Shown here: positions 1-9,042 of the stretch, piece after piece
How positions within the stretch are numbered: the stretch's first letter is position 1
How the letters are laid out: the number at the start of each line of letters is the position of its first letter
NCBI RefSeq assembly: GCF_009193265.1
Contig: NZ_VZZZ01000001.1
Coordinates: forward strand, 682,001-746,000
Direction of reading: 5' to 3'
Source: Marinobacter changyiensis
GTDB taxonomy: Bacteria; Pseudomonadota; Gammaproteobacteria; Pseudomonadales; Oleiphilaceae
DNA: 64,000 nt
The notes under the pieces: generated by a model
What the model saw: the letters and a program-made list of their open reading frames with translations, nothing else
Databases searched by the model: none
Told to the model about the DNA's origin: nothing
Translations under genes and position numbers: made by a program

Positions 1-311
1 GAACCGATCCGGATTCGGGAATAGGCGTTGTTGGGGGCATCTTTATGTCTGGGAAGCACCGCCAGCCACTCGGTCAACGGTTCGCCGGACTCCATGACCA
101 CCAGAGCCATCATCAGCTTGGTGAGCGACGCAATCGGCACCGGCCGGTCTGCGTTCTTATCCTGTAGCAGCGTATCGGAGTCGACATAGGCGACCGCCGC
201 ATTGACCGACGCGAGATGAAAATTGTCCGCTGCCCCTTGGTGGGCGTTCAGAGCCGCCGTTGAAAAAACCAGGCCGATCAGGACCGCCGCTGCCGCATAC
301 CTCCGGAACAT
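1..311 (-). CDS. pbpG: D-alanyl-D-alanine endopeptidase PbpG (PBP7), N-terminal part
   Basis: Partial gene running off the left edge; 103 codons are visible from ATG at 311. The first 25 or so residues form a signal peptide. About residue 67 there is an SLTK motif, the serine/lysine active site of S11-family peptidases, within PIASLTKLM. The last visible stretch (YSRIRIG) matches the PBP7 region that ends in SRVRLNSE in E. coli. The family cleaves D-Ala-mDAP cross-links in periplasmic peptidoglycan. The S11 family call is firm. PBP7 rather than DacA-type is based on the short N-terminus and the YSR motif, and the KTG box is outside the window. Confidence 0.85.
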   Translation of the reverse strand, partial: MFRRYAAAAVLIGLVFSTAALNAHQGAADNFHLASVNAAVAYVDSDTLLQDKNADRPVPIASLTKLMMALVVMESGEPLTEWLAVLPRHKDAPNNAYSRIRIG

Positions 312-323
312 GAGCACAGATCC

Positions 324-779
324 TTAAACGTAACGGCCGGCAGAGCCGATCACCACGACCAGCAAACCAAGCACAAGATTCAGTCCGACAAACATCCTTA
401 TCTGCCCTACCCGGCGCACGGCCTCATCGGTATCGTTACTCTCGACTGCTTTTTTGAGCCGACGAAAGGGTGCGAAATAAATATGCAGAAACAGCAGCAT
501 CATCAACAGCCCCAGCCCCTGCATGGCGTGAATGTGCCAGCCAGCGCCGGCCATGCCGCCGAAATAAGCGCCGATCATGCCGTAGCCGGTGACCAGCAGG
601 ACAATCACACAGGCCCAGACCCAACGGAAAAATACCGTCAGGGTGTGGCACCAGAGCACTGACCGCGGGCCGTGCTCAAGAGTTTTGGCCACAGCCGGTC
701 GCAACACCACATAGGCGAAAAACATCCCGCCGACCCAAATCACCGCTGCCAGGGTATGCAACGCAACAAATAAACTCAT
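324..779 (-). CDS. CopD-like integral membrane protein
   Basis: Protein of 151 residues with four predicted membrane helices (about residues 5-27, 48-70, 82-102 and 126-148). The N-terminal HTLAAVIWVGGMFF pattern and the spaced histidines (H8, H45, HIHAM near 82, LHIYF near 98) are typical of the CopD/HemJ-like family of four-helix, possibly haem-binding, membrane proteins. It sits 12 bp upstream of pbpG on the same strand, so the two may be co-transcribed. The start ATG at 779 has an AGAGAA purine stretch 7 bases upstream. The substrate is unknown; copper involvement is a family label only. Confidence 0.7.
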   Translation of the reverse strand: MSLFVALHTLAAVIWVGGMFFAYVVLRPAVAKTLEHGPRSVLWCHTLTVFFRWVWACVIVLLVTGYGMIGAYFGGMAGAGWHIHAMQGLGLLMMLLFLHIYFAPFRRLKKAVESNDTDEAVRRVGQIRMFVGLNLVLGLLVVVIGSAGRYV

Positions 780-852
780 CAGAACGTTCTCTTTATGTAT
801 TAAAGCAATGTAGCCGAACTATACCAGCAACCCGGTATTAATTTATTGCTTT

Positions 853-996
853 ACCTTGTTCGCGGTTGAAACCGCTTCTACGAACATAGTGGCAGGCTTG
901 TGGGCTTTGGTGCGATTGGCAACCTTGTTCGCGGTTGAAACCGCTCCTACGGGTTCGTGCACCTTGCCTACTGTAGGAGCGACTTCAGTCGCGAAT
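853..996. repeat. Cluster of three REP-type palindromic repeats
   Basis: Three copies of one short palindromic element lie between ilvD and the CopD-like gene, at 859-883 (minus), 928-952 (minus) and 972-996 (plus). In the plus sense the shared form is GTAGGAGCG, a short stem with a TCA-containing loop, then CGCGAA. The first two copies lie in a 24-bp identical direct repeat (853-876 and 922-945). The third is inverted relative to them and has a GCGAC/GTCGC stem. This matches the repetitive extragenic palindromes common in Pseudomonas and relatives. No transposase lies nearby. Confidence 0.75.
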
Positions 997-1015
997 CTTT
1001 GGTTGGTAAAAAATC

Positions 1016-2695
1016 TCAGAGCAGATCCGTCACGGCGCCCAGGGAGGCGGAGCTGACTGTTTTGGCGTATTTGGCCAACACCCCGCGGCGGTATCGGGGC
1101 TCCGGGGGTGACCAGCGTTTGCGACGCTCCGCCAACTCCGGCTCGGACACCGCCAGCGCAATGGAATTGGAGTCCGCGTCGATGGTGATTTCATCGCCGT
1201 CTTCAACCAACGCTATGGGACCGCCCTCGGCGGCTTCCGGCGTAATGTGCCCAACCACAAAGCCGTGGCTGCCCCCGGAAAACCGGCCATCGGTAATCAG
1301 CGCTACATCGCTGCCCAGGCCTTTACCCATAATAGCCGACGTGGGAGTCAGCATTTCCCGCATGCCGGGCCCACCAACGGGGCCCTCATAGCGAATAACC
1401 AACACATCACCGGCGACGACGGTGCCGTCCATGATCCGTTCCTGGGCTTCCTCCTCGGAATGAAAAACCCGGGCCCGGCCGGTGAAACGGGTGCCTTCTT
1501 TGCCAGTAATTTTTGCCACCGCACCGGTGGGTGCCAGGTTGCCGTACAGAATGCGTAAGTGGCTGTCTTTTTTGATCGGTTCATCCAGAGCGTGGATGAT
1601 ATTCTGACTGTCCGGATAGGGGGCGACGTCTACCAGGTTCTCCGCCAGCGTCTGTCCTGTGACCGTCAGGCAGTCTCCGTGCAGCAAGCCCGCGTCCAGC
1701 AGCATCTTCATCAGCGGCTGAATACCACCAATGGCCACCAGCTCCGACATCATGTAGTGACCACTGGGGCGCAGGTCCGCCAGCACCGGCACCCGCTTGC
1801 CAATCCGGGTGAAATCCTCCAGCGACAACTCAACCCCAACGGTGCTGGCCATGGCCAACAGGTGCAACACCGCGTTGGTTGAACCACCAAGGGCAATCAC
1901 CACAGTGATCGCATTTTCGAATGCCGGCTGCGTCATGATGTCCGATGGCTTCAGGTCCTTTTCCAGCAGGTTCAGTACGGCGGCACCCGCGGCCCGACAA
2001 TCATCCAGCTTGGTCTGGGAAACAGCATTCTGGGCGGAACTGCCCGGCAGGCTCATACCCATAGCTTCTATGGCCGAAGCCATGGTGTTGGCGGTATACA
2101 TGCCGCCACAGGAGCCAGGGCCGGGAATCGCGGTTTCTTCAATCTGCTTGACTTCAATCAGGTCCATATCGCCTTTGGCATAGGCGCCCACAGCCTCAAA
2201 AACCGAGATAATATCAGTATGGTTCTTACCGGGCTCAATGGTGCCGCCGTAGACAAACACCGAAGGACGGTTCAACCGGGCCAGGCCCATGACACAGCCG
2301 GGCATGTTCTTATCGCAGCCGCCGATGGCGACCAGACCGTCAAAGCCCTCGCAGCCTGCGGTGGTTTCGATAGAGTCGGCGATAACCTCCCGGGAGACCA
2401 GTGAATACTTCATACCCTCGGTCCCGTTCGCAATGCCGTCAGACACCGTGATGGTATTGAAGATCAGGCTCTTGCCACCGGCTTCATCCGCCCCGCGGCC
2501 AGCTTCCTCTGCCAGGCCATTGATGTGCATGTTGCAGGGCGTCAGATTGCTCCAGGTGGACGCAATACCTACCTGGGGTTTACAAAAATCCTCATCGGTA
2601 AATCCGACGGCTCTGAGCATGGCCCGGCTGGCAGATTTCCCGATCCCGTCTACCACCGGGGCGGAATGGCGGCGCTTGCTATTGTCAGTCATCAT
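1016..2695 (-). CDS. ilvD: Dihydroxy-acid dehydratase
   Basis: IlvD dehydrates 2,3-dihydroxy-isovalerate and 2,3-dihydroxy-3-methylvalerate to the 2-keto acids in valine and isoleucine synthesis, using an Fe-S cluster in the cytoplasm. The sequence has the family signature with cysteines in SNLTPCN (about 55), [10 protein letters not shown] (about 125) and [14 protein letters not shown] (about 195). At 559 residues it is the shorter form, not the roughly 616-residue enterobacterial form. Two ATGs in tandem (2695, 2692) follow an AGAGAGAG purine run; either may be used. It stands alone, divergent from the EAL gene. Confidence 0.95.
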   Translation of the reverse strand: MMTDNSKRRHSAPVVDGIGKSASRAMLRAVGFTDEDFCKPQVGIASTWSNLTPCNMHINGLAEEAGRGADEAGGKSLIFNTITVSDGIANGTEGMKYSLVSREVIADSIETTAGCEGFDGLVAIGGCDKNMPGCVMGLARLNRPSVFVYGGTIEPGKNHTDIISVFEAVGAYAKGDMDLIEVKQIEETAIPGPGSCGGMYTANTMASAIEAMGMSLPGSSAQNAVSQTKLDDCRAAGAAVLNLLEKDLKPSDIMTQPAFENAITVVIALGGSTNAVLHLLAMASTVGVELSLEDFTRIGKRVPVLADLRPSGHYMMSELVAIGGIQPLMKMLLDAGLLHGDCLTVTGQTLAENLVDVAPYPDSQNIIHALDEPIKKDSHLRILYGNLAPTGAVAKITGKEGTRFTGRARVFHSEEEAQERIMDGTVVAGDVLVIRYEGPVGGPGMREMLTPTSAIMGKGLGSDVALITDGRFSGGSHGFVVGHITPEAAEGGPIALVEDGDEITIDADSNSIALAVSEPELAERRKRWSPPEPRYRRGVLAKYAKTVSSASLGAVTDLL

Positions 2696-2872
2696 CGCTC
2701 TCTCTGTTGATCCTTGATTTTACACAGCATTCTCCGAACAGTCGCTAACTGCAAGCGCACCTTTGAAAACCGCAAATGCAATAGCATGAAGAATACTATA
2801 AAATATCCAAATTTTCAGCGTGTTACATACTACTTCACGACGTATCCAGATCCTAACCAGGCCAGCTTCTGA

Positions 2873-5503
2873 ATGGACTCGACACCACCGCCCAACCATG
2901 ATGACCCCGACGTGACCCTGCATCGCGAAGCGATCGGGCGTCCGAACGGTCACCGGCGGAGGGCTTTCTGGGTCGCAGTGCTGATGGTGGTGCTGGCCGT
3001 TCTTTATGGCCTGGCAGTAGCCGCCAACCAGGCCCATGGAGCCTCCGGTGGCAACTCTGCCACCCTGGAACTGATTGATAGCAACCTGAACAGCTCCCAG
3101 CTAACCACTACTTATACTGAACGTCCACTTGCCGAAATTCTCGCCACCGGAGCCTGGCGCGATAACGACTGGATAATTGCTCCGGACAACGGGGCCGGTC
3201 TGGGTTACCTGGACACCCCCGTCACCTTTCGTTTCAGCCTGAAAAACCCTACCCAGGTCCCCCTTGAGCGTTTTCTGATCGTGTCTGCACCCTTTCTCGA
3301 TCGCATCACGCCGGTGGCTATAACTTCGGAGGACACCGTCCGGCGCATGCCCGCCATGGGGGATACCTACCCTTTCCATCAGCGCTTCTATGACTTGCCT
3401 CAATGGATCTGGCCGGTAACCATTCCGCCTCAGTCAGAAACCCTGTTCCTGTTTGAAGTCATCACTACCGGCCCTACCATGCTGCCCGTCTCAGTCAGGA
3501 GCGCCGATGCCCTGATCGGGTCCAGTGCCGGAGCTATCGCCGGGAAGGCCTTCCTTTACGGCTTGCTGATGTTCGCGCTGGCATTCAACCTGATTATGGT
3601 GGCTCTGTTGCGAACCCCCGCGATTGCCTGGCTCACGCTGCTGGTGGCTTCGGTGGTACACAGCCAATTGGTGATCGATGGCTTCGGGATGTGGTTGTTA
3701 TGGCGTGACTGGCCGCTGATCAACAGCTTGATTTCGGTTTCGATACCGCTTTCCTTGGTGGCGTTGTGTCAGTTCACCCGCCACTTTCTGGCCCTTACCG
3801 GGCGTCAGGCTCTGGCATTGAACCTTCTGAGCCTGAGTGCACTTGTCATTCTTATTACCACCCCGTTCCAGGGCATGCTGCCAGGCCAGGGTACGCTTTT
3901 GGTAGTGGGACTTTTAACTTGCCTCTTCAGCCTGATATCGGCACTGCGCATAGTGCGGAAGAACATCTACGCCCGCTATTACGCGGCCGCCGTACTTGCC
4001 ATCATTGCGGGCATTCTGTTGGCTTCCCTGCGCACGATCGGCTGGCTGCCGGTCAACGAGTTTACTAACTCCGGCTTCTATCTCGGAACTGCGCTGGCCT
4101 CCATCATTCTTACCATGGCAGTGGCACAGCGGCTGCTGGACGAGCGGCGGAGACGGCTCGGTGCCTTCGTCAAAGCGCGCCATGAACGAGAACTGAGAAC
4201 ACGGCTCGAGAGTGATTACGCTCGCCTGCTGACGACCCATCCGGTGACCCGAAAACCCAACCGCCCCATCCTGGAAGAGCATCTCGGGCGGCTTCACCAG
4301 AATGGAGAGGCCTACGGGTTGTGCCTGGTAAGGCTCGAACGTTACACCGAGATTGAACAAACCCTCGGCCACAAAGCGGCGGAACAACTACTGCGAATTT
4401 ATCTGACCCGGTTTGACCGGTTTCTCAAGCACCACTACGCTGACCAACTTGTCATGATCCAGGGCTACGCTGTGGCTTCTATTGATACTGTAAGCCACGC
4501 TTTTGCCTTGCGGGTAGGACAGCACCAGCCGATGGCAGAATCTGCCTGGTTCGCCATCACCCGCTGGCTTGAAAGCAGTTTCAACGAGGGCCAGTACACC
4601 TTCAGCTGGAATCCCTCCCTTGGGCTGGCCTATGCACCCGAACACGGCAAAACCAGCTCAGACCTGCTGTCCTATGCAGGTTTTGCTGCCCTCAATCCAA
4701 CCCATACCCTGACGGTGTATGACCCGGCTATCGCTGATCAGCAATATGAGCAACAGATGCTGATGCTGGACCTGGAAACGGCTCTCACCAACGATCAGAT
4801 CCAACTGGCTTACCAGCCCAAAGTACGCGTGGCTGATGGCGAGATCACCTCCTACGAAGCATTGATCCGCTGGGAGCACCCGGATTTCGGACGCGTTCCG
4901 CCCGACCGTTGGATACCCATAGCCGAACAGATGGGGGTTATCCACCAAGTGACGCTATGGGTGCTTGGCCGCGCCTGTCAGGACTGGCATATCCTGACCA
5001 GAAAACACGATCTGAACCTGACCGTTGCCGTTAATATATCCGCACGGGATCTGAGCCACCCCGCATTTGATAAAACAGCTCTGGATATTCTCAGGCATCA
5101 TGAGGTGACGCCAGGCAACGTAATACTGGAAATTACCGAGACAGCGGTGATGGTCAACACCAGCCAGGCCCGAGCCATGATCCGGGCTCTGAGCCGGGCT
5201 GGGTTCCGGATTGCGTTGGACGACTTTGGCACCGGTCACTCGTCCCTGAGCACGTTGGCAAGCTTTGAACTTGATGAACTCAAAATCGATCGCAGCTTTT
5301 TACAGAACATCACCCAGGACGCAACCCGCCAACGAATATTCCGCACGGCGGTGGAGCTGGGTGACGCTCTGGAGTTGAACATCACTGTGGAGGGCGTAGA
5401 AACCGAGGCTACTGCCCAGTGGCTGAAGCAGTTCCCCGGCCTTTACGGCCAGGGTTACTACTGGGGCTTTCCCAGCCACCTGGATTCGAATGGCGGCAGT
5501 TAG
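2873..5503 (+). CDS. 7TM DISM-type EAL-domain protein (cyclic-di-GMP phosphodiesterase)
   Basis: Membrane protein of 876 residues. Order: N-terminal membrane anchor (about 30-52); periplasmic 7TMR-DISMED2-like sensor (about 65-215); seven-helix membrane block (about 223-420); a degenerate GGDEF-like domain (about 440-620) in which the signature position reads QGYAV; and a complete EAL domain (about 630-870). The EAL domain keeps YQPK, EALIRWEHP (about 660), EITETA, DDFGTG, KIDRSF and VEGVET, so it should hydrolyse c-di-GMP. The GGDEF-like part cannot be a normal cyclase and may be regulatory. It meets the YIP1 gene tail to tail with a 4-bp overlap. The ligand of the sensor domain is unknown. 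Confidence 0.88.
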   Translation: MDSTPPPNHDDPDVTLHREAIGRPNGHRRRAFWVAVLMVVLAVLYGLAVAANQAHGASGGNSATLELIDSNLNSSQLTTTYTERPLAEILATGAWRDNDWIIAPDNGAGLGYLDTPVTFRFSLKNPTQVPLERFLIVSAPFLDRITPVAITSEDTVRRMPAMGDTYPFHQRFYDLPQWIWPVTIPPQSETLFLFEVITTGPTMLPVSVRSADALIGSSAGAIAGKAFLYGLLMFALAFNLIMVALLRTPAIAWLTLLVASVVHSQLVIDGFGMWLLWRDWPLINSLISVSIPLSLVALCQFTRHFLALTGRQALALNLLSLSALVILITTPFQGMLPGQGTLLVVGLLTCLFSLISALRIVRKNIYARYYAAAVLAIIAGILLASLRTIGWLPVNEFTNSGFYLGTALASIILTMAVAQRLLDERRRRLGAFVKARHERELRTRLESDYARLLTTHPVTRKPNRPILEEHLGRLHQNGEAYGLCLVRLERYTEIEQTLGHKAAEQLLRIYLTRFDRFLKHHYADQLVMIQGYAVASIDTVSHAFALRVGQHQPMAESAWFAITRWLESSFNEGQYTFSWNPSLGLAYAPEHGKTSSDLLSYAGFAALNPTHTLTVYDPAIADQQYEQQMLMLDLETALTNDQIQLAYQPKVRVADGEITSYEALIRWEHPDFGRVPPDRWIPIAEQMGVIHQVTLWVLGRACQDWHILTRKHDLNLTVAVNISARDLSHPAFDKTALDILRHHEVTPGNVILEITETAVMVNTSQARAMIRALSRAGFRIALDDFGTGHSSLSTLASFELDELKIDRSFLQNITQDATRQRIFRTAVELGDALELNITVEGVETEATAQWLKQFPGLYGQGYYWGFPSHLDSNGGS

Positions 5504-6111
5504 CCCTGAATAAACTGCGGGGCGAAGCCAAAGTTCCAGAGCAGAACCGAGCCAACCCGGGTCGCCACCAGAATCACCAATGCAACGGTCATTAAGGCGC
5601 CGGCATACATAATGGCCTGATCCTTGGGAATTCTCATCACGATGGGCAGGCCATCGTACATCAGGTAAGCGCCATACACCGTTGCTGCCAGGAAAACCAT
5701 CGCATTGAACCAGGGCACCGGATACAGCAAAGCGAAGCCCGCGAGAAACAGTGGTGTGCACGAATATGACGCCAGCGCCAAAGCGTTTGATCGATCGTAC
5801 TCTTCCTGGGCGCCATAGGTTTTAGCCATCCAGTTTATCGCATAACCCAACGCAAAAACGCCCACAATAATGGCTATATACGTCAACAGACTTAATTGAA
5901 AAGCACTGATTTCAGTCAGCTTGATCAGGCGTTCGTTGCCCACGGTCCAACCAAAATGAGCCGTTGAAATGTAAGCACAAATTGGCCCTATCAGTGCCAG
6001 GATCAACACGTATGCAACGTATAGCCGACGGGGGGGTGCGTGTTCTTTCCTGATCGAATCCCACTCCCGATCGGGATGAATAAACAAACCAAAAGCATGC
6101 CCTATAAGCAT
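5500..6111 (-). CDS. YIP1-family integral membrane protein
   Basis: Protein of 203 residues with about five hydrophobic helices (near 33-52, 70-95, 115-135, 140-155 and 165-190). It resembles the bacterial YIP1/DUF1282 family, found in many Proteobacteria without an established biochemical role. The conserved N-terminal FIHPDREWDSIRKE stretch is typical. The start at 6111 has a good AGAGGAG ribosome site. It overlaps the convergent EAL gene by 4 bp. No functional partner is evident. Confidence 0.75.
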   Translation of the reverse strand: MLIGHAFGLFIHPDREWDSIRKEHAPPRRLYVAYVLILALIGPICAYISTAHFGWTVGNERLIKLTEISAFQLSLLTYIAIIVGVFALGYAINWMAKTYGAQEEYDRSNALALASYSCTPLFLAGFALLYPVPWFNAMVFLAATVYGAYLMYDGLPIVMRIPKDQAIMYAGALMTVALVILVATRVGSVLLWNFGFAPQFIQG

Positions 6112-6411
6112 CGCCGTTCTCCTCTTTGTTGTTAAGCCTGATTACGCTCGTGCACCCACTCCGGATCAGACGGAATGACGCCAGACACCGCTCATGGCCG
6201 GACAGAATGCAGCAAAGCCGCTGTCAGGTTATTCAGTTCCTCAGGCGTCGAATGCTTCACTCGTTGAGAGCAACGTCAAAAATCTCATACCAGAACTTGT
6301 GACAAAAAATGAGTATAGAAGGTTTCTGAAACAATGTTTGCTGACCTACCCATTGAAACCCATGACTCGGCCCTCCATTAACTCACTACAGCTTTAACTT
6401 GCAGGATATTC
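6112..6411. other. Divergent intergenic region with no gene seen
   Basis: About 300 bp between the divergent YIP1 and LLM oxidoreductase genes. It should hold both promoters. A 67-codon open frame (6194-6397) has no ribosome site and no recognisable content, so I do not call it. No RNA-like fold or repeat was evident by eye. Confidence 0.5.
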
Positions 6412-7404
6412 ATGCTCACCAACATGCCATTTTCATTGCTCGAACTTGCCTCCGTGCGAGAGGGCGATTCCGTCACTGCCACACTGGAAAATACCGTTGC
6501 CTATGCCCGACATGGCGAGGCGCTGGGATTTAACCGATTCTGGCTGGCAGAGCATCACAACATGGAAGGCATCAGCAGTTCGGCAACGTCGATCCTGATC
6601 GGCCATATTGCAGGCGCAACCCATTCGCTTCGGGTGGGCTCCGGTGGCGTGATGCTGCCGAATCACCCACCACTGGTCATTGCAGAACAGTTTGGCACCC
6701 TCGCAAGCCTGTATCCCGATCGCATTGACCTCGGGCTCGGCCGTGCCCCCGGCACCGACCCGATCACCAGCAGGGCATTGCGACGGGACGGTCTTGGGGC
6801 GGAGCAGTTCCCCAACGATGTGGGTGTCTTGCAGTCACTGCTTGGACCGTTACGGCCCGGCCAGCAGCTCAAAGCCATTCCCGGTGCAGGCACTGAGGTG
6901 CCCATCTGGCTGCTGGGCTCCAGTCTTTACAGCGCCCAGCTGGCCGCCATTAAAGGCTTGCCCTATGCCTTTGCCGGCCACTTTGCACCCCGCCTGTACC
7001 GCGAAGCCATTCAGGTGTATCGGGACAATTTCCAACCTTCCGAGAGCTTGTCAAAACCCTACGCCATGCTCTGCGTGCCCGCGGTTGCAGCCGACAGCAA
7101 CGAAGAAGCCGCATTACTGGCCACCACAAGCTACCAGCGAATTCTGGCATTGTTCCGGGGCCAGCCGCTGTGGCTGAAACCCCCGGTAGAAACCATGGAC
7201 GGGCTCTGGAGCCGTGAGGAGGAAGCCGGTGTTCGGGGCTTCCTTGATCTGCAAATCAAAGGCGACCGCGTGGCTGTCAAAAGCCAGCTGGAAGAGCTTC
7301 TCACTACTGTGAGGGTAGATGAACTGATGTTTACGGTGGATCTGTACGACCCTGAAAAGCGGCGCCATGCACTGGATATTCTGGCCTCAGTAAAAGCAGA
7401 CTGA
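6412..7404 (+). CDS. LLM-class flavin-dependent oxidoreductase (YhbW-like)
   Basis: Protein of 330 residues of the luciferase-like monooxygenase superfamily, single-component YhbW/MsnO8 type. Visible signatures include FSLLELASV at the N-terminus, [18 protein letters not shown] (about 44-61) and a [19 protein letters not shown] block (about 77-95), followed by [11 protein letters not shown]. Family members bind FMN in a TIM barrel; the substrate of this subgroup is unknown. The start at 6412 follows AGGA. It stands alone between a divergent YIP1 gene and a convergent GST gene. Confidence 0.88.
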   Translation: MLTNMPFSLLELASVREGDSVTATLENTVAYARHGEALGFNRFWLAEHHNMEGISSSATSILIGHIAGATHSLRVGSGGVMLPNHPPLVIAEQFGTLASLYPDRIDLGLGRAPGTDPITSRALRRDGLGAEQFPNDVGVLQSLLGPLRPGQQLKAIPGAGTEVPIWLLGSSLYSAQLAAIKGLPYAFAGHFAPRLYREAIQVYRDNFQPSESLSKPYAMLCVPAVAADSNEEAALLATTSYQRILALFRGQPLWLKPPVETMDGLWSREEEAGVRGFLDLQIKGDRVAVKSQLEELLTTVRVDELMFTVDLYDPEKRRHALDILASVKAD

Positions 7405-7439
7405 TACCCGGGGCGACGCCCCCAACGATCACAGGGAAA

Positions 7440-8012
7440 TCAGGCGTTACGGGGGTCGGTTTCCGCTACCATGGCCTGCTGAAGGTTGTGGTCGCGGAAT
7501 GACAGCAAGCTCTCGATGCCCTGAAAATCCACAAGGGCCCGGAAATCCAGCCAGTCAATCAGGCAGAACAGGCAAATTGACGGATACTGCCAGTCGGTAA
7601 ACTCGCCCGCATCCACCATGGCCGACAACGTGCGCAGACTCGTCATGATGCGTTCGCGCTGGAGGTTATAAAACAGCGCATCCTGCTCGATATCCAGGCC
7701 GGACCTTTTTGACAACAGCATCGTGACACAGGAATCGTTGGCCGCATCAATCAGCGTCAGCTGGTTTTCCTGATCCCAGCTCAGGCCGGCGAGGCCCAGC
7801 TTTACTCCCAGGTAACGGGCAATAACCCGGGAGTCATAAATTTCCTGACCCTCGTCATCCAGCACCGGAATTTTAAGCGCCGGGTTGTTTTTACGCAGCT
7901 CATCCCGCCCCTCTCCGTATATATCCAGGCTCACAAAATCATAAGGACGGCCTGCCAGCAGCAGCCGGGTACGCCGAACATAGGGGGATGTAGTTGAGCC
8001 TATCAGCTTCAT
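7440..8012 (-). CDS. Glutathione S-transferase family protein
   Basis: Protein of 190 residues. The N-terminal thioredoxin-like fold has TSPYVRRTRLLL (about 7-18), the cis-proline in KIPVLDDEG (about 47-55) and the glutathione-binding D-S pair in IYDSRVIARYLG. The shorter C-terminal half is helical. It resembles the YibF/YfcF type rather than a named class. The substrate is unknown. A GGAGG ribosome site precedes ATG 8012. It is divergent from the dienelactone hydrolase gene. Confidence 0.85.
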   Translation of the reverse strand: MKLIGSTTSPYVRRTRLLLAGRPYDFVSLDIYGEGRDELRKNNPALKIPVLDDEGQEIYDSRVIARYLGVKLGLAGLSWDQENQLTLIDAANDSCVTMLLSKRSGLDIEQDALFYNLQRERIMTSLRTLSAMVDAGEFTDWQYPSICLFCLIDWLDFRALVDFQGIESLLSFRDHNLQQAMVAETDPRNA

Positions 8013-8160
8013 GGAGCCTCCGGTTTATCGTATTATTGTGTGAGTGTCTGTAGCCATTTACAAGGCATCAGACCGGGTAAAAGGCAGTCCCGACAATATG
8101 GCATGGAGCGGGCACCCATGGCTAGTAGCTGAAAAAAACCAAACCAAAAGGATTCGGCCA

Positions 8161-8961
8161 ATGAACATGATGCAACGACTCGCCGTTACAACAGCGGCTT
8201 CCCTTGCTTTCACCACGGCGGCTATTGCCGAGATTACGTCCGAAACCCTGGAGTATTCCGTCGATGGTGAGTCTTTCACCGGCTACATGGTTTACGACGA
8301 CGCTATTGAGGGCGAGCGCCCGGGCATATTGGTGGTTCACGAGTGGTGGGGCCACAACGAATTTGCCCGCAGCCAGGCTGAAAAGCTGGCGGCAGAAGGC
8401 TACACGGCTTTTGCGCTGGATATGTATGGTTCCGGCAAGCTGGCAGAGCATCCTGATGACGCCAAGAAATTCATGCAGGCCACCATGGGCGACAAACAGG
8501 CACTCGAAGCCCGCTTCCGCGAGGCCATGAGTATTCTGCAGGACCATGAAACCGTTGACGAATCCCGGATTGCAGCCCAGGGTTACTGTTTTGGTGGCGC
8601 TGTGGTGCTCAACATGGCCCGACTCGGGCTTGATCTTGATGGCGTGGTCAGCCTGCACGGGTCCCTTGGCAGTGATATTCAGCCCGAACAAGGTGCGGTC
8701 ACCGCCAGAATCCTGGCCTATACCGGTGGTGCTGACCCGTTTGTCCCAGTGGAACAGGTTACCGGTTTTGTCAGTGAAATGACCAAAGCCGGCGCGGACC
8801 TGAGCCTGACCGTGTTCCCGGGCGTCAAACATTCCTTCACCTCCGAAGCGGCTGACGAACTCGGAGAAAAGTTCGGTCTCCCCCTGGCCTATAACCAGGA
8901 AGCCGACAAACGCTCATGGCAAGGTACCATGGCGTTCTATAAAAGTATTTTCGCTCAATAA
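8161..8961 (+). CDS. Secreted dienelactone hydrolase family protein
   Basis: Alpha/beta hydrolase of 266 residues. I chose ATG 8161 rather than the upstream 8044 because it is preceded by AAAAGGA and opens a clean signal peptide (cleavage after about residue 23, AIA). The DLH triad is visible: Cys143 in GYCFGG, Asp192 in GGADPF and His224 in GVKHSF. EWWGHNEFAR near 61-70 is also typical of the family. Classical DLH is cytoplasmic and opens dienelactones in chlorocatechol breakdown. This exported form has no such neighbours, so its substrate is unknown. Confidence 0.88.
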   Translation: MNMMQRLAVTTAASLAFTTAAIAEITSETLEYSVDGESFTGYMVYDDAIEGERPGILVVHEWWGHNEFARSQAEKLAAEGYTAFALDMYGSGKLAEHPDDAKKFMQATMGDKQALEARFREAMSILQDHETVDESRIAAQGYCFGGAVVLNMARLGLDLDGVVSLHGSLGSDIQPEQGAVTARILAYTGGADPFVPVEQVTGFVSEMTKAGADLSLTVFPGVKHSFTSEAADELGEKFGLPLAYNQEADKRSWQGTMAFYKSIFAQ

Positions 8962-8963
8962 GC

Positions 8964-9034
8964 CCCTGCCCATGGCAGGGAGGTGCCATTAAGCTGATTG
9001 ATGGCAGGCGCCACATTTGCGGCGCCTGCCATCA
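8964..9034. terminator. Double hairpin between convergent genes
   Basis: Two adjacent inverted repeats fill the space between the convergent DLH and transporter genes. One has a 7-bp stem (8964-8970 with 8974-8980, loop CAT). The other has a 14-bp perfect stem (8999-9012 with 9021-9034, 8-nt loop). Neither is followed by a good T-tract on either strand. They could be a bidirectional transcript end or RNA-stabilising structures rather than standard intrinsic terminators. Confidence 0.55.
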
Positions 9035-9042
9035 GCAAACCC

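Noticed and set aside
6194-6397. 67-codon open frame upstream of the LLM oxidoreductase
   Set aside because: No ribosome site, no family and no sign of coding constraint; more likely promoter DNA.
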